Below, piece after piece: positions 54,679-64,000 of a stretch of DNA of 64,000 nt; the first letter of the stretch is position 1; every line of letters begins with the position of its first letter. The stretch lies in the NCBI GenBank assembly GCA_963575745.1, contig CAUYUJ010001331.1, forward strand, positions 1 to 64,000, in the 5' to 3' direction. The position numbers and the translations under genes are program-made. Origin of the DNA: Prorocentrum cordatum (taxonomy: Eukaryota > Sar > Dinophyceae > Prorocentrales > Prorocentraceae). The notes under the pieces are model-generated. The model saw nothing but the letters and a program-made list of their open reading frames with translations, was not told the DNA's origin and searched no databases.

Positions 54679-54714
54679 TCCGCCTCCCCCATCCTCCGCC
54701 TCCTCCTCCCCCAG
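54280..54714. repeat. Long (TCC)n tract ending in CCCCCAG
   Basis: About 430 bases of TCC repeats with CAT and CCC interruptions; ends in an AG at 54,713-54,714. Leu-, Pro- and Ser-runs in the three frames are artefacts. Confidence 0.95.
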
Positions 54715-54799
54715 CTGGCCGCCGTCTTACACGAACACTGCCAAACCCGACGGGCTGGCGTTCTCCGAATTACACTTCGTGCAACTTTCGGGGGGGAAT

Positions 54800-54911
54800 A
54801 GTATTTTTCCCAACCCTCCTTGGTTGGGTATTCGTTTTGAATAGAGCAGTGTGGTCTCCACTTCCTCCTTCCCGTCCCGTCTCCCTCTTGCCTCCTCCTG
54901 TCTTGCCTGCG
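54800..54911. other. Lead-in to the 101-bp array
   Basis: CCCAACCCTCC, TTGGTTGGGTATTCGTTTTG and a C/T-rich tract, similar in order to the lead-ins of the two 89-bp minisatellites (9,690 and 11,650). Confidence 0.45.
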
Positions 54912-55735
54912 GGGGGCTGCGATCTGTGAAACTGTCGCCACTTTCGAGGCTTGCCGGGGGGCCCAGCACAGTGACGCCACGGGCGGACCCAAATTAGACC
55001 TCGCCATCCCTGGGGGGCTGCGATCTGTGAAACTGTCGCCACTTTCGAGGCCTGCTGGGGGGCCCAGCACAGTGACGCCACGGGCGGATTCAAATTAGAC
55101 CTCGCCATCCCTGGGGGGCTGCGATCTGTGAAACTGTCGCCACTTTCGAGGCCTGCTGGGGGGCCCAGCACAGTGACGCCACGCGCGGACCCAAATTAGA
55201 CCTCGCCATCCCTGGGGGGCTGCGATCTGTGAAACTGTCGCCACTTTCGAGGCCTGCTGGGGGGCCCAGCACAGTGACGCCACGGGCGGACCCAAATTAG
55301 ACCTCGCCATCCCTGGGGGGCTGCGATCTGTGAAACTGTCGCCACTTTCGAGGCCTGCTGGGGGGCCCAGCACAGTGACGCCACGGGCGGACCCAAATTA
55401 GACCTCGCCATCCCTGGGGGGCTGCGATCTGTGAAACTGTCGCCACTTTCGAGGCCTGCTGGGGGGCCCAGCACAGTGACGCCACGCGCGGACCAAATTA
55501 GACCTCGCCATCCCTGGGGGGCTGCGATCTGTGAAACTGTCGCCACTTTCGAGGCCTGCTGGGGGGCCCAGCACAGTGACGCCACGGGCGGACCAAATTA
55601 GACCTCGCCATCCCTGGGGGGCTGCGATCTGTGAAACTGTCGCCACTTTCGAGGCCTGCTGGGGGGCCCAGCACAGTGACGCCACGCGCGGACCCAAATT
55701 AGACCTCGCCATCCCTGGGGGGCTGCGATCTGAGA
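54912..55735. repeat. 101-bp tandem repeat, 8 full copies plus partial
   Basis: CTGCGATCTGTGAAACTGTC starts at 54,917, 55,018, 55,119, 55,220, 55,321, 55,422, 55,522 and 55,622; a partial ninth starts at 55,723. Periods are 100-101 and copies are almost identical (differences at GGGCGGA/CGCGGA and one A), so the expansion is recent. The long minus-strand frames result from the low divergence. Confidence 0.95.
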
Positions 55736-55980
55736 TCCCCGCTTTCGAAGTGGCTAGGGTTGCTCAGGGATTGCAACTAATCAGCTTTATCTAGTCCTTG
55801 TCCTGAAGCCAGTGTCCTGCGAGTCTCCCGAATTCCGTCTGCAGACATATGTAACCCTCGCTCCGTCATCGCCCCCCTTATAAAGTGTCCTAAACTATTT
55901 GCGCCCCGCGTTTGCGCAGGGGTTGGGTACGTCGCCAGGGTAATTTTTCGTTCCCGGGCGTTGGCACGGGACGAGTTGAA
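55736..55980. other. Unique spacer
   Basis: No gene or repeat seen. It includes an ATAAAG-containing stretch near 55,878 that is not interpretable. Confidence 0.3.
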
Positions 55981-55984
55981 TGAT

Positions 55985-56330
55985 ACACTTGCGTTGCAAT
56001 CGATTGCAATCCATTGGATTGCAAACGATTCGATTGCAATCCATTGGATTGCAATCGATTGGATTGCAATCGGTTGAATTGCAATCGATTCAATCGATTG
56101 GATTGCAGGGGAGGGACAGGACGGAAGGGAGGGAGGGGAGGAGAGGGAGGGGAGGGAGGAGATGGAACGAAGGGTGTGGAGGGAGGGGAGGGAGCGGAGG
56201 GAGGTGGGGAGGGGGATTGCAGTGGAATGGAGTGCAATCGATTGCAAGCGATTCGATTGGGATTTTCGATCGTCGATCGTTGATCGTCGATCGTCCATCC
56301 TCGATCGTGGATTGTTCATTTTGGATCGTC
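55985..56330. repeat. ATTGCAATCGATTGG array, GGA tract and GATCGTC repeats
   Basis: 15-bp words ATTGCAATC(G/C)ATTGG with palindromic CAATCGATTG at 55,990-56,105; GGGAGGGGAGGG-type tract to 56,215; GATCGTCGATCGTTGATCG-type palindromic repeats at 56,265-56,330. Confidence 0.9.
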
Positions 56331-56369
56331 GGCGAAAGGGAGGGCGGAGGCTCCGGGGGCTGGGCGGCC

Positions 56370-56825
56370 AAAGGGGGAAAGGGGGGGGGGCTTCCAAGCC
56401 CCCCCCCCCTTTGGCACAAAGGGGGAAGGGGGGGGGGAGCTTCCAGCAGGGCGGCTCCAAGGGGGGGGGGGGGGGTAGCTTAAGCACCCCCCCGGGGGTA
56501 GGGGGGGGTAGCTTCCGGGGCGGCCAAAGGGGGGTGGGGGGTGGTAGCTTCCAAGCACCCCCCCCTCCCCCGGTGCACGAAAGGGGGGGAGGGTGGGGGT
56601 AGCTTCCAGCAGGGCGGCGCCAAGGGAGGGAAAGGGGTAGCTTAAGCACCCCCCCCCTTTGGAAAGGGGGGAGGGGGGGGGTAGCTTCCAGGGAGGGCTC
56701 AAGGGGGGAGGGGGGGGGTAGCTGTAAGCCCCCCCCCCTTGCAAAAAAAAGGGTGAGGGGGGGGGGTGCTTCCAACAAGGGCGGCTCAAGGGAGGGGGGG
56801 GTAGCTTAAGCCTAGCCCCCCCTCC
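56370..56825. repeat. Poly-G/poly-C stretch with GGGGTAGCTTCCA words
   Basis: Long G and C runs alternate with GTAGCTTCCAGCAGGGCGGC and GTAGCTTAAGCACCCCC. The same type of sequence flanks the recombinase element on its left (45,285-45,660). Confidence 0.85.
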
Positions 56826-56857
56826 CCTTTGCTCGGGCCCTGCGGGCGCGCTCTCTC

Positions 56858-58670
56858 ACAACAACGGCTCCCGCTCGAGACTTCCTTACAATTTAGCCAG
56901 GACCCCCGCTCCCGCCCGAGACTTCCTCGCATTTTATTCCGGAATCGCGCTCTCGCTTTGGACTTCCTTTCAATTTTTTCAGGAATCGCTCTCCCGGCGC
57001 TCTGGAGTCGCGCTTTCGCTGGAGACTTGCTTGCAACTTACTGAAGAATGGCCTTGCGTTGGAAGTTCTTGCAATTTGCCCAAGCGCCGCGCTCCCGAGC
57101 CCAGTTGCTACCCTCACTGGCCCAATAGTTGCCTTCTGTGGCCCCGCATTATATGCACTTCGTGGCCGCCGCTTGTTCGCGCTCTTCGTGGCCCCATACG
57201 CATTCCCTTCGTGTCCCCGCTGTCGCCCTTCGTGGCCTACTTCGTGCCCTTCGTGGCCCTGCTGTCGTTGTCTCTCGCTCTCGCTTTCGCTCGCCGTCGT
57301 CGTCGTCGTCGTCGCCGTCGTCTTCGAGGTCGTCGTCGTCGTGGTCGTCGTGGTCGGTCCCCTGTCCGTCCCTCTTGGGGTCGGGTCGACGGTCCGCGGC
57401 CGCCCCGCCGATCAGCGCTGCCGCTGGCCAGGCCGACGGTCCGCGGCCGCCCCGCCGCTTGCCGGGGCCCGGCCTGCAGGGAAGAAAGGTCTACCCCCCA
57501 AAAGGGGTTCGATCGAAAACGAAGAGGGCGGGCATCGAGGGTTTGGGAAATACGCCTTATTGGACACTCGAGCATATAAGGGCGAACAGTTTTAAAATTG
57601 TTGTTGTTGTTGTTGTTGAACTCTCATTCTTGAAGAATGATTATTGGTGATCCCCCCCCACCGGTGCGCATTGATTTTTTCGATTGAAGTGCCACCCCCG
57701 GGGCTCGCACTTTGTTTTTTCTTAAGGAAAGTCTTCCTGCTCAAACTGTGCCCCTGCCCCCCGGGCTACAACAACAACGGCTCCCGCTTGAGACTTCCTC
57801 GATTTTTACTCAGGACCCCCGCTCCCGCCTGAGACTTCCGCGCAATCTACTCAGGAAAGGCGCTCCCATTTGAGACTTCCTCGCAATGTAATCAAGACCC
57901 CCGCTCACCCCCGTTCCCGCTTGAGACTTCCACGCAATTTACTCAGGAAAGGCGCTCCCATCTGAGACTTCCTCGCAATGTAATCAAGACCCCGTTCCCG
58001 CCTGAGACTTCCGTGCAATTTACGTGGGAACGGCGCTCCCGCTTGAGACTTCTTCGAATTTTACTCAGGACCCCCGCTCCTGCTTGACATTTCCGCGCAA
58101 TTGACTCAGGAACGGCGCTCCCGCTTGAGACTTCCTCGCAATTTAGTGAGGACCCCCGCTCCCGCCTGAGACTTCCGTGCAATTTGCTCAGGAACGGCGC
58201 TCCCGCTTGAGACTTCCTCGCAACTTAGTCAGGGCCCCCGCTCCCGCCCGAGATTTCCTCACAATGTACTCAGGACTGCGCTCTCGCGTGCGACGTCCTC
58301 ACAAATTATTCTGGAATTGCGTTTCGGCGCTCAGGAACCACGCACGCGCCAAGGACGCCTTCACAACGTGGTATCTTCCCTCTTCCTTCGTCCTTCCCCC
58401 TCCCCTTCCTCCCACTCTCCCTCGTTCTTCCCCTCCTCCTCTTGCAGGGCCCGCGCCAATTCCAATGGCGGGCAGAGAGATGTACGCCCCCGAAGGATTG
58501 TCCGCCCGTTCCGGTTTGCCCGTACGTCTAAGCCCGCCGGCCCCAGCAAAGAGAAATAATCCCCCCGAAAGGGGTGTGATCGAAGACGAAGAGGGCGGGC
58601 TTCGAGGGTGTATGGTATACGTGTTGAATGACTCGCGGGCAGGTAAGAGCGTGCAGCCTTAAAAATTGTT

Positions 58671-58701
<31 letters not shown>

Positions 58702-59418
58702 AATTCTCATTTCGGAAGAATAATTATTGTTGATCCCCCCACCGGTGCATACTGTTTTTTCTCAATCAAAGTGTGCCCCTCGACGTTCGCACCCTGTTTT
58801 TTTGACAAGGAAAGTCTTCCTGCTCAAACTGGGCCCCTGGCCCCCGGGTTACAACAACAACGGTTCCCGCTTGAGACTTCCTTACAATTTAGCCAGGACC
58901 CCCGCTCCCGCCCGAGACTTCCTCGCATTTGATTCAAGAATCGCGCTCTCGCGTGGGATTTCCTTACAATTTATTCCGGAATCGCTTTCCCGGCGCTCTG
59001 GAGTCGCGTTTTCGCTGGAGACTTGCTCGCAACTTCCTGAAGAAGCCTTGCGTTGGAATTTCTTGCAATTTGCCCAAGCGCCGCGCTCCCGACACCCAGG
59101 CACCCAGGAGTCGCGCCCGTTGTGGCCCCATGTGCATGCCCTTCGTGGCCCCGTTGCTGCCATTTGTGTCCCCCTCACTGTCCTACGTGGCCCAGTTGCT
59201 ACCCTCAGTTGCCCCATAGTTGCCTTCTGTGGCCCCGCATTATTTGCCCTTCATGGCCCCCGCTCGTTCGCGCTCTTCGTGGCCCCATACGCATTCCGTT
59301 CGTGTCCCCGCTGTCGCCCTTCGTGGCCTACTTCGTGCCCTTCGTGGCCCTGCTGTCGTTGTCTCTCGCTCTCGCTTTCGCTCGTCGTCGCCGTCATCGA
59401 CGTCGCCGTCGTCTTCTA

Positions 59419-59478
<60 letters not shown>

Positions 59479-59696
59479 GGTCGGGTCCCTCTTGGGGTCG
59501 GGTCGACGGTCCGCGGCCGCCCCGCCGATCAGCGCTGCCGCTGGCCAGGCCGACGGTCCGCGGCCGCCCCGCCGCTTGCCGGGGCCCGGCTTGCAGGGAA
59601 GAAAAGTATACCGCCAAAAAGGGGTTCGATCGAGGGTTTGGGAAATACGCGTTATTGGATACACGAGCATTTAAGGGCGAACGGTCTTAAAGTATT

Positions 59697-59747
<51 letters not shown>

Positions 59748-60724
59748 GAACTCTCATTGCTGAAGAATAATTATTGGTGATCCCCCCCACCGGTGCACAT
59801 TGATTTTTTTCGATTGAAGTGCCACCCCCGGGGCTCGCGCCTTGTTTTTTCTCAAGGAAAGTCTTCCTGCTCAAACTGTGCCCCTGCCCCCCGGGCTACA
59901 ACAACAACGGCTCCCGCTTAAGACTTCCTCGATTTTTTACTCAGGACCCCCGCTCCCGCCTGAGACTTCCGCGCAATTTACTCAGGAAAGGCGCTCCCGT
60001 CTGAGACTTCCTCGCAATGTAATCAAGACCCCCGCTCCCGCCTGAGACTTCCGTGCAATTTACGTGGGAACGGCGCTCCCGCCTGAGACTTCTTCGAATT
60101 TTACTCAGGACCCCCGCTCCTGCCTGACATTTCCGCGCAATTGACTCAGGAACGGCGCTCCCGCCTGAGACTTCCTCGCAATTTAGTGAGGACCCCCGCT
60201 CCCGCCTGAGACTTCCGTGCAATTTGCTCAGGAACGGCGCTCCCGCTTGAGACTTCCTCGCAACTTAGTCAGGGCCCCCGCTCCCGCCCGAGATTTCCTC
60301 ACAATGTACTCAGGACTGCGCTCTCGCGTGCGACGTCCTCACAAATTATTCTGGAATTGCGTTTCGGCGCTCAGGAACCACGCACGCGCCAAGGACGCCT
60401 TCACAACGTGGTATCTTCCCTCTTCCTTCGTCCTTCCCCCTCCCCTTCCTCCCACTCTCCCTCGTTCTTCCCCTCCTCCTCTTGCAGGGCCCGCGCCAAT
60501 TCCAATGGCGGGCAGAGAGATGTACGCCCCCGAAGGATTGTCCGCCCGTTCCGGTTTGCCCGTACGTCTAAGCCCGCCGGCCCCAGCAAAGAGAAATAAT
60601 CCCCCCGAAAGGGGTGTGATCGAAGACGAAGAGGGCGGGTATCGAGGGTGTAGGGTATACGTGTTGAATGACTCGCGGGCAAGTAAGAGCGTAACAGCCT
60701 TAAAATGGTTGTTGTTGTTGTTGC

Positions 60725-60779
<55 letters not shown>
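56858..60779. repeat. Higher-order repeat of 1-kb modules: A-B-A-B
   Basis: 56,858-57,617 type A without its head; 57,618-58,700 type B; 58,701-59,747 type A; 59,748-60,779 type B. Type A is marked by GTGGCCCC words, (GTC)n, a doubled GCGGCCGCCCCGCCG and GGGGTTCGATCG. Type B is marked by serial CTCCCGC...GAGACTTCC units, a pyrimidine tract with CTTGCAG (AG ending at 58,447 and 60,487) and CCCCCCGAAAGGGG. The two type B copies look identical over about 400 bases (58,160-58,560 against 60,200-60,600). Each module ends with TTAAA-like sequence and (GTT)n. The dimer period is about 2,130 bp. Confidence 0.9.
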
Positions 60780-60780
<1 letters not shown>

Positions 60781-60784
60781 GTTC

Positions 60785-61205
60785 TCGTCGTCCCACCCGC
60801 GACCCACCCGCGACCCACCACCCACCCCGCGACCCACCCCGCGACCCATCCCGCGACCAACCCGCGACCCAACCCGCGACCCAACCCGCGACCAACCCCT
60901 CGACCCACCCGCGACCCACCCGCGACCCACCCGCGACCCAACCCGCGACCCAACCCGCGACCCAACCCGCGACCCACCCCGCGATCCACGCGACCCACCC
61001 GAGACCCACCCGCGACCCATTTGCGACCCAGCCGCGACCCACCCCGCGACCCACCCGAGACCCAGCCGCGACCCACCCGCGACCCACGTGCGACCCAGCC
61101 GCGACCCACCCCGCGACCCAACCGCGACCCAAAACCGACCCACCCGCGACCCACCCGCGACCCATTTGCGACCCACCCGCGACCCACTCGCAACCCACCC
61201 ACATT
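60785..61205. repeat. GACCCACCCGC array (about 38 copies)
   Basis: 10- to 12-bp words CCCGCGACCCA / CCCGCGACCCAA, directly after the final (GTT)n tract. Open frames of Pro-Arg-Asp or Gly-Ser-Arg type are artefacts. Confidence 0.95.
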
Positions 61206-61368
61206 GGTTTAACGAAAGAATCGGCGCCTGCGGCGGGCTCTTTGTATAATTTGTGAAACTTTGGCGCCTGCGGCGGGCTCCTCCAGAGTCCCGCAGGCTG
61301 CCGACGCCCCCACCGCCCCCTCACTCTAATCCGCATATGCGGGGTGCTATGCCATTATGACGCATAAC
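61206..61368. other. Short unique spacer with GGCGCCTGCGGCGGGCTC twice
   Basis: The 18-bp phrase occurs at about 61,223 and 61,263. Nothing else seen. Confidence 0.5.
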
Positions 61369-61369
61369 A

Positions 61370-62130
61370 CTTTCATGTCCTGCCCGCCCGACCCGTCCCG
61401 CCCGTCAGAGTCCGCCCGACCGACCCCGCCCGATCCGCCCATTAGGGTCCGGCCGCCCTGACCCGACCCGGCCCGCCCGTGAAAGGCCGCCCGCCCGTCC
61501 CGACCCGCCCGTGAGAGTTACACCGTGCTGATTCTCCTATGCGCCGCACACTCTATAATGTCCCGCCCGCCCGACACGACCCGCCCATTAGGGTCCGTCC
61601 GTCCGACCCGACCCGACCCGACCCGCCCGTTAGGGCCCGCCCGACCCGACCCGTCCCGCCTGTGAGGGTCCGCCCGCCCGTCCCGACCCGCCCGGTTGGC
61701 TTACATCGTGTTAGTTCTATCACGCACCACAGTTGAATGTCCCGCCCGCCCGACCCGATCCGCTCGTTATGATCCGCCCGCTCGTCCCGACCCGCCCGTC
61801 AGGGTCCGCCCGCCCGACCCGGCCCGCCCCGCTCCGCCCTATAGGGTTCGCCCGCTTTCCCCGATCCGCCTGTCAGGGTTACATCGTGCTAGTAACCTTC
61901 GTTATGCACCACGCTTTGATGTCCCGCTCGCCCGACCCGGCCCGCCCGTCAGGGTCCGCCCGCCCGCGAGGGTCCGGCCGCTTCGACCCGACCCGCCCGT
62001 CAGGGCTACATCGCGCTACGTTTATTATGCGCCCCAGTCTGATGTGCCGCCCGCCCGACCCGACCCGCCCGTTAGGCTCCGCCCGCCCCGACACGTCCCG
62101 CCCGTCAGGGTCCGGCCTACTCCGTGGCAC
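61370..62130. repeat. CCCGACCCGCCCGTTAGGGT-type array, locus 2
   Basis: Same words as 31,750-32,450. The TACATCGTG...TTATGC(A/G)C...AATGTCCCGC blocks that mark the larger unit are at about 61,510, 61,705, 61,880 and 62,008. Confidence 0.9.
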
Positions 62131-63094
62131 GTTGCTGCGACAACGACATAACCTAGTGGAGAAAGGAGAGGGGCGAGAGGGGAAAGGAGGACGGAACTCG
62201 CGCGGATGGCACTTGACGCCGTTATGATAGGTGTTGAAGTGGGGTGAGGTACGAATAGACGCTTCCCTGAGGTTCCCCCCACCTCGCCGTCAGCATCAGG
62301 CCACGTGCACTGTTGAGTACGACCCTGCAGTTGCTGGTGATAGTGACGGGGGCAGGAGGAAGGCGAAGAGGATAGCTCGACCGACCCGACTTGGATCGCC
62401 AGGGGGCGAATCTGTTGTGTCCCGGGGTTTCCCAATGGTGGTTTCGATGCGCCTCCGGGCTTCCAGGTGGTCGCCCAGCGGCCACCGTGAGGACCCCAGG
62501 AAGGCCCTTTGAGGGCGACAAGATGGCCCCCAATGCGGTGTGCAATTACACATTCTTCTCGGGGCCCTCTTGGAGCTTTCTTGTGGCTGTCTTGGGGTCA
62601 TCTGGGCGCTTCCTGGGCCGTAACGCGTTGTCTGTGTGGGCCCTAGGAGGGCTCAGGCAACCAAGACGGCCCCAAGTATGGTGTGTATTTGCAAATGCGT
62701 CCTGGGGTCTCTTGAAACTTTCGTGGTGCCGTTCTGGGATCCCTCTCGGCGCTTCCTAGGGCGTGAGAATGTTGCCTCAGTGGATCCCACATGTGCCGCC
62801 CGAGGTCCTCAAGATGGCCCCGAGTACGGTCTGTAATTGCACGACAGTCTTGGGGCCTTCTTGGAGCCGTTTTGGAGCCGTCTTATTGCTTTCTCGGGGC
62901 CCCTGGGTGCTTAAAAATATTGCCTGCAGGGCCCGTAGTGAGCCCTGGGAGACTTCCATGAGGCCCCCAGCACGGTGTGCAATTGTACGCCGCACTTGGG
63001 GCTCTCTTTTGGAACTCTCTTGGGGTGTGATTCCGGCGGTCGTGGTGCCCGAAGGCCTCGACCCGGGGGCCTTCCTCGGAGCTCTATTGAGCTT
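62131..63094. other. GGGGCCGTCTTGG-type degenerate region, no gene
   Basis: 62,140-62,330 is unique. From 62,550 to 63,080 TTGGGGCC(T/G)TCTTGGAGC words recur, as at 13,370-14,170. A phrase TGTGCAATT(G/A) preceded by CACGGTG/TGCGGTG occurs at about 62,532, 62,828 and 62,970. No coding motif. Confidence 0.45.
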
Positions 63095-63810
63095 ACTATA
63101 GGCTTGTGCACAGCCTATGCGCAGGCCGATGGTGGGGCTTTGCGTAGGCTATGCGTAGGGCTGTCGTAGGCTCGTGGTGCGGGCCTGTGCGCAGGCTATG
63201 AATAGGCCGGCGGCGCACCTTCTACAGGCCTGTCCATACCCTACCCACAGCGCTACGCATAGGCCTACCATAGTCGGGAGACTCTCCATGGGATCCCCAG
63301 GGGATCCTATGGGATCCCCCCCCTGGGATCCTATCCCCCCATGGGATCCCCCCCTGAAGAGTCTCCCGACAGGCCTTGCTGGGGCCTGTTTATACCCTCT
63401 TTACAAGCCTGCCGCAGGCATATACATAGGCTACGCCCGGGCCTATCGGAGGCCTGTGCGCAGGCTGTGCATAGGCCTATGACAGGCCCATGCGTAGGCC
63501 ATTCGTAGGTCTACCGCGGGGGCCTTGGGCACATTCACACGCCCGCTTCAGGCTGAAAATCGCCTCACGGACATCTTGTGCATGGGCCTATGCGTAGGCC
63601 TGTCGTAGGGTGCGCACGGCCTACCGATAGGCTGGTCATAGGCCTGCGCGCAGCCTGTCGAAAGGCCTGTTGTGCAGGCCTGCTCATAGGCTTATGACAG
63701 GCCCATCGATAGTCTTTCTCAGGGGCCTGCGGGAGCATGCGCCGTAGGCGTATGCATAGCCTTAGCATAGGCCTGTCATCGGCCTTTCGATAGGCTGTGC
63801 ACAGCGGGTT
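63095..63810. repeat. AGGCCTATGCATAGGCT-type palindromic repeat, locus 2
   Basis: Same words as 31,120-31,740. It is interrupted at 63,273-63,370 by a fold-back element. Confidence 0.85.
63273..63370. mobile_element. Small fold-back (MITE-like) insertion
   Basis: The left end GTCGGGAGACTCT is matched by the right end AGAGTCTCCCGAC as an exact inverted repeat. The interior is made of GGGATCCC palindromes, so the whole 98 bp can fold. It interrupts the GCATAGG repeat. No target duplication is obvious. Confidence 0.55.
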
Positions 63811-64000
63811 GTTATCTTTGAATCCGCGAGCTTTCCAAACCTTACATCTTGAAGCCATTAAAACTTTTAAGCCCGTAAGCCCTCAAGCATTTAAACCCTT
63901 GAACCTTTCACCGTTGCAAGGCCTTACACCCTCAAACACCTTAGGCCTTTAAGCCCTTAGCCCCTGAAGTCCGCAAGCGCTCAAACTCTTGAGCCCTTTC
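63811..64000. repeat. Degenerate TTAAGCCC/CTTGAACCC repeat
   Basis: Short words AAGCCCTTA, TTTAAGCCC and CTCAAACAC recur every 10-14 bases to the end of the window, where the array is cut off. Confidence 0.6.

Noticed and set aside
54990-55585. Minus-strand frames with near-identical repeated peptides
   Set aside because: Result of the recent 101-bp tandem repeat; no evidence of translation.
58177-60700. Type B module frame (MAGREMYAPEGLSARSG) as a gene
   Set aside because: The older type B copy at 37.5 kb has a 4-base length difference in the same place and a different frame, so the coding phase is not conserved.

Overview
The window looks like nuclear DNA of a dinoflagellate. The basis is the retroelement proteins. 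They are a Ty1/copia-type polyprotein with the zinc-ribbon, LDEGCNSG protease and ESPEQIGRTER integrase signatures I know from dinoflagellate genomes, a LINE reverse transcriptase of the GGEQGD...YLDD type, and an RT/RNase H/tyrosine-recombinase element. They sit in a very large load of micro-, mini- and satellite-like repeats. The species cannot be told from this sequence. I see no intact host gene, rRNA, tRNA or CRISPR array. Nearly all long open frames are either frameshifted retroelement remnants or by-products of tandem repeats.

Layout. 1-7.95 kb: a decayed copia-like retrotransposon, read left to right: gag zinc knuckle, zinc ribbon, protease-like region, a RapZ-C-like domain, unrecognised stretches, integrase, RT, RNase H. 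8.3-17.8 kb: a decamer array, a 385-403 bp tandem duplication, two paralogous 88-89 bp minisatellites, a 74-bp tandem pair, TCC/GGA tracts, a dispersed 137-bp repeat and a 117-bp repeat. 17.8-22.75 kb: GGTTCC-type arrays on both sides of a 5'-truncated LINE on the minus strand, then the 137-bp repeat again. 22.75-29.55 kb: decamer, TCC, CT, GCGCAACC, 158-bp, GAT/GAC and ACACAGAGAG arrays and a hairpin-forming 121-bp tandem repeat. 29.55-31.1 kb: a possible LINE ORF1 with a candidate trans-splice acceptor upstream. 31.1-32.45 kb: GCATAGG and CCCGACCCG arrays.

32.5-45.25 kb and 56.86-60.78 kb hold about twelve modules of roughly 1 kb. Each starts just after a (GTT)n tract with a shared head and ends in another (GTT)n tract. 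They fall into types A, B and C, and 56.86-60.78 kb is an alternating A-B-A-B higher-order repeat. Between the module groups lie a CTCAGGATTCC satellite (38-40.3 kb), a 32-bp array (40.9-42.2 kb) and a 24-bp array (42.2-43.05 kb).

45.91-54.26 kb is the most informative object: an 8.35-kb retroelement with gag-like, RT, RNase H and tyrosine-recombinase regions. A 213-bp repeat lies at the left end (A1) and near the right end (A2), and a 33-bp repeat lies on both sides of A2 (B1, B2). This is the A1...B1-A2-B2 'split direct repeat' layout of DIRS/Ngaro/PAT-type elements. It is followed by a 430-bp TCC tract, a 101-bp tandem repeat and poly-G/C stretches. The last 3 kb repeat the CCCGACCCG and GCATAGG families and contain a small fold-back element.

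The coding parts do not work as operons. Each retroelement polyprotein is broken by frameshifts or stops, so the copies are probably dead, although unrecognised introns or assembly errors could mimic some of the breaks.
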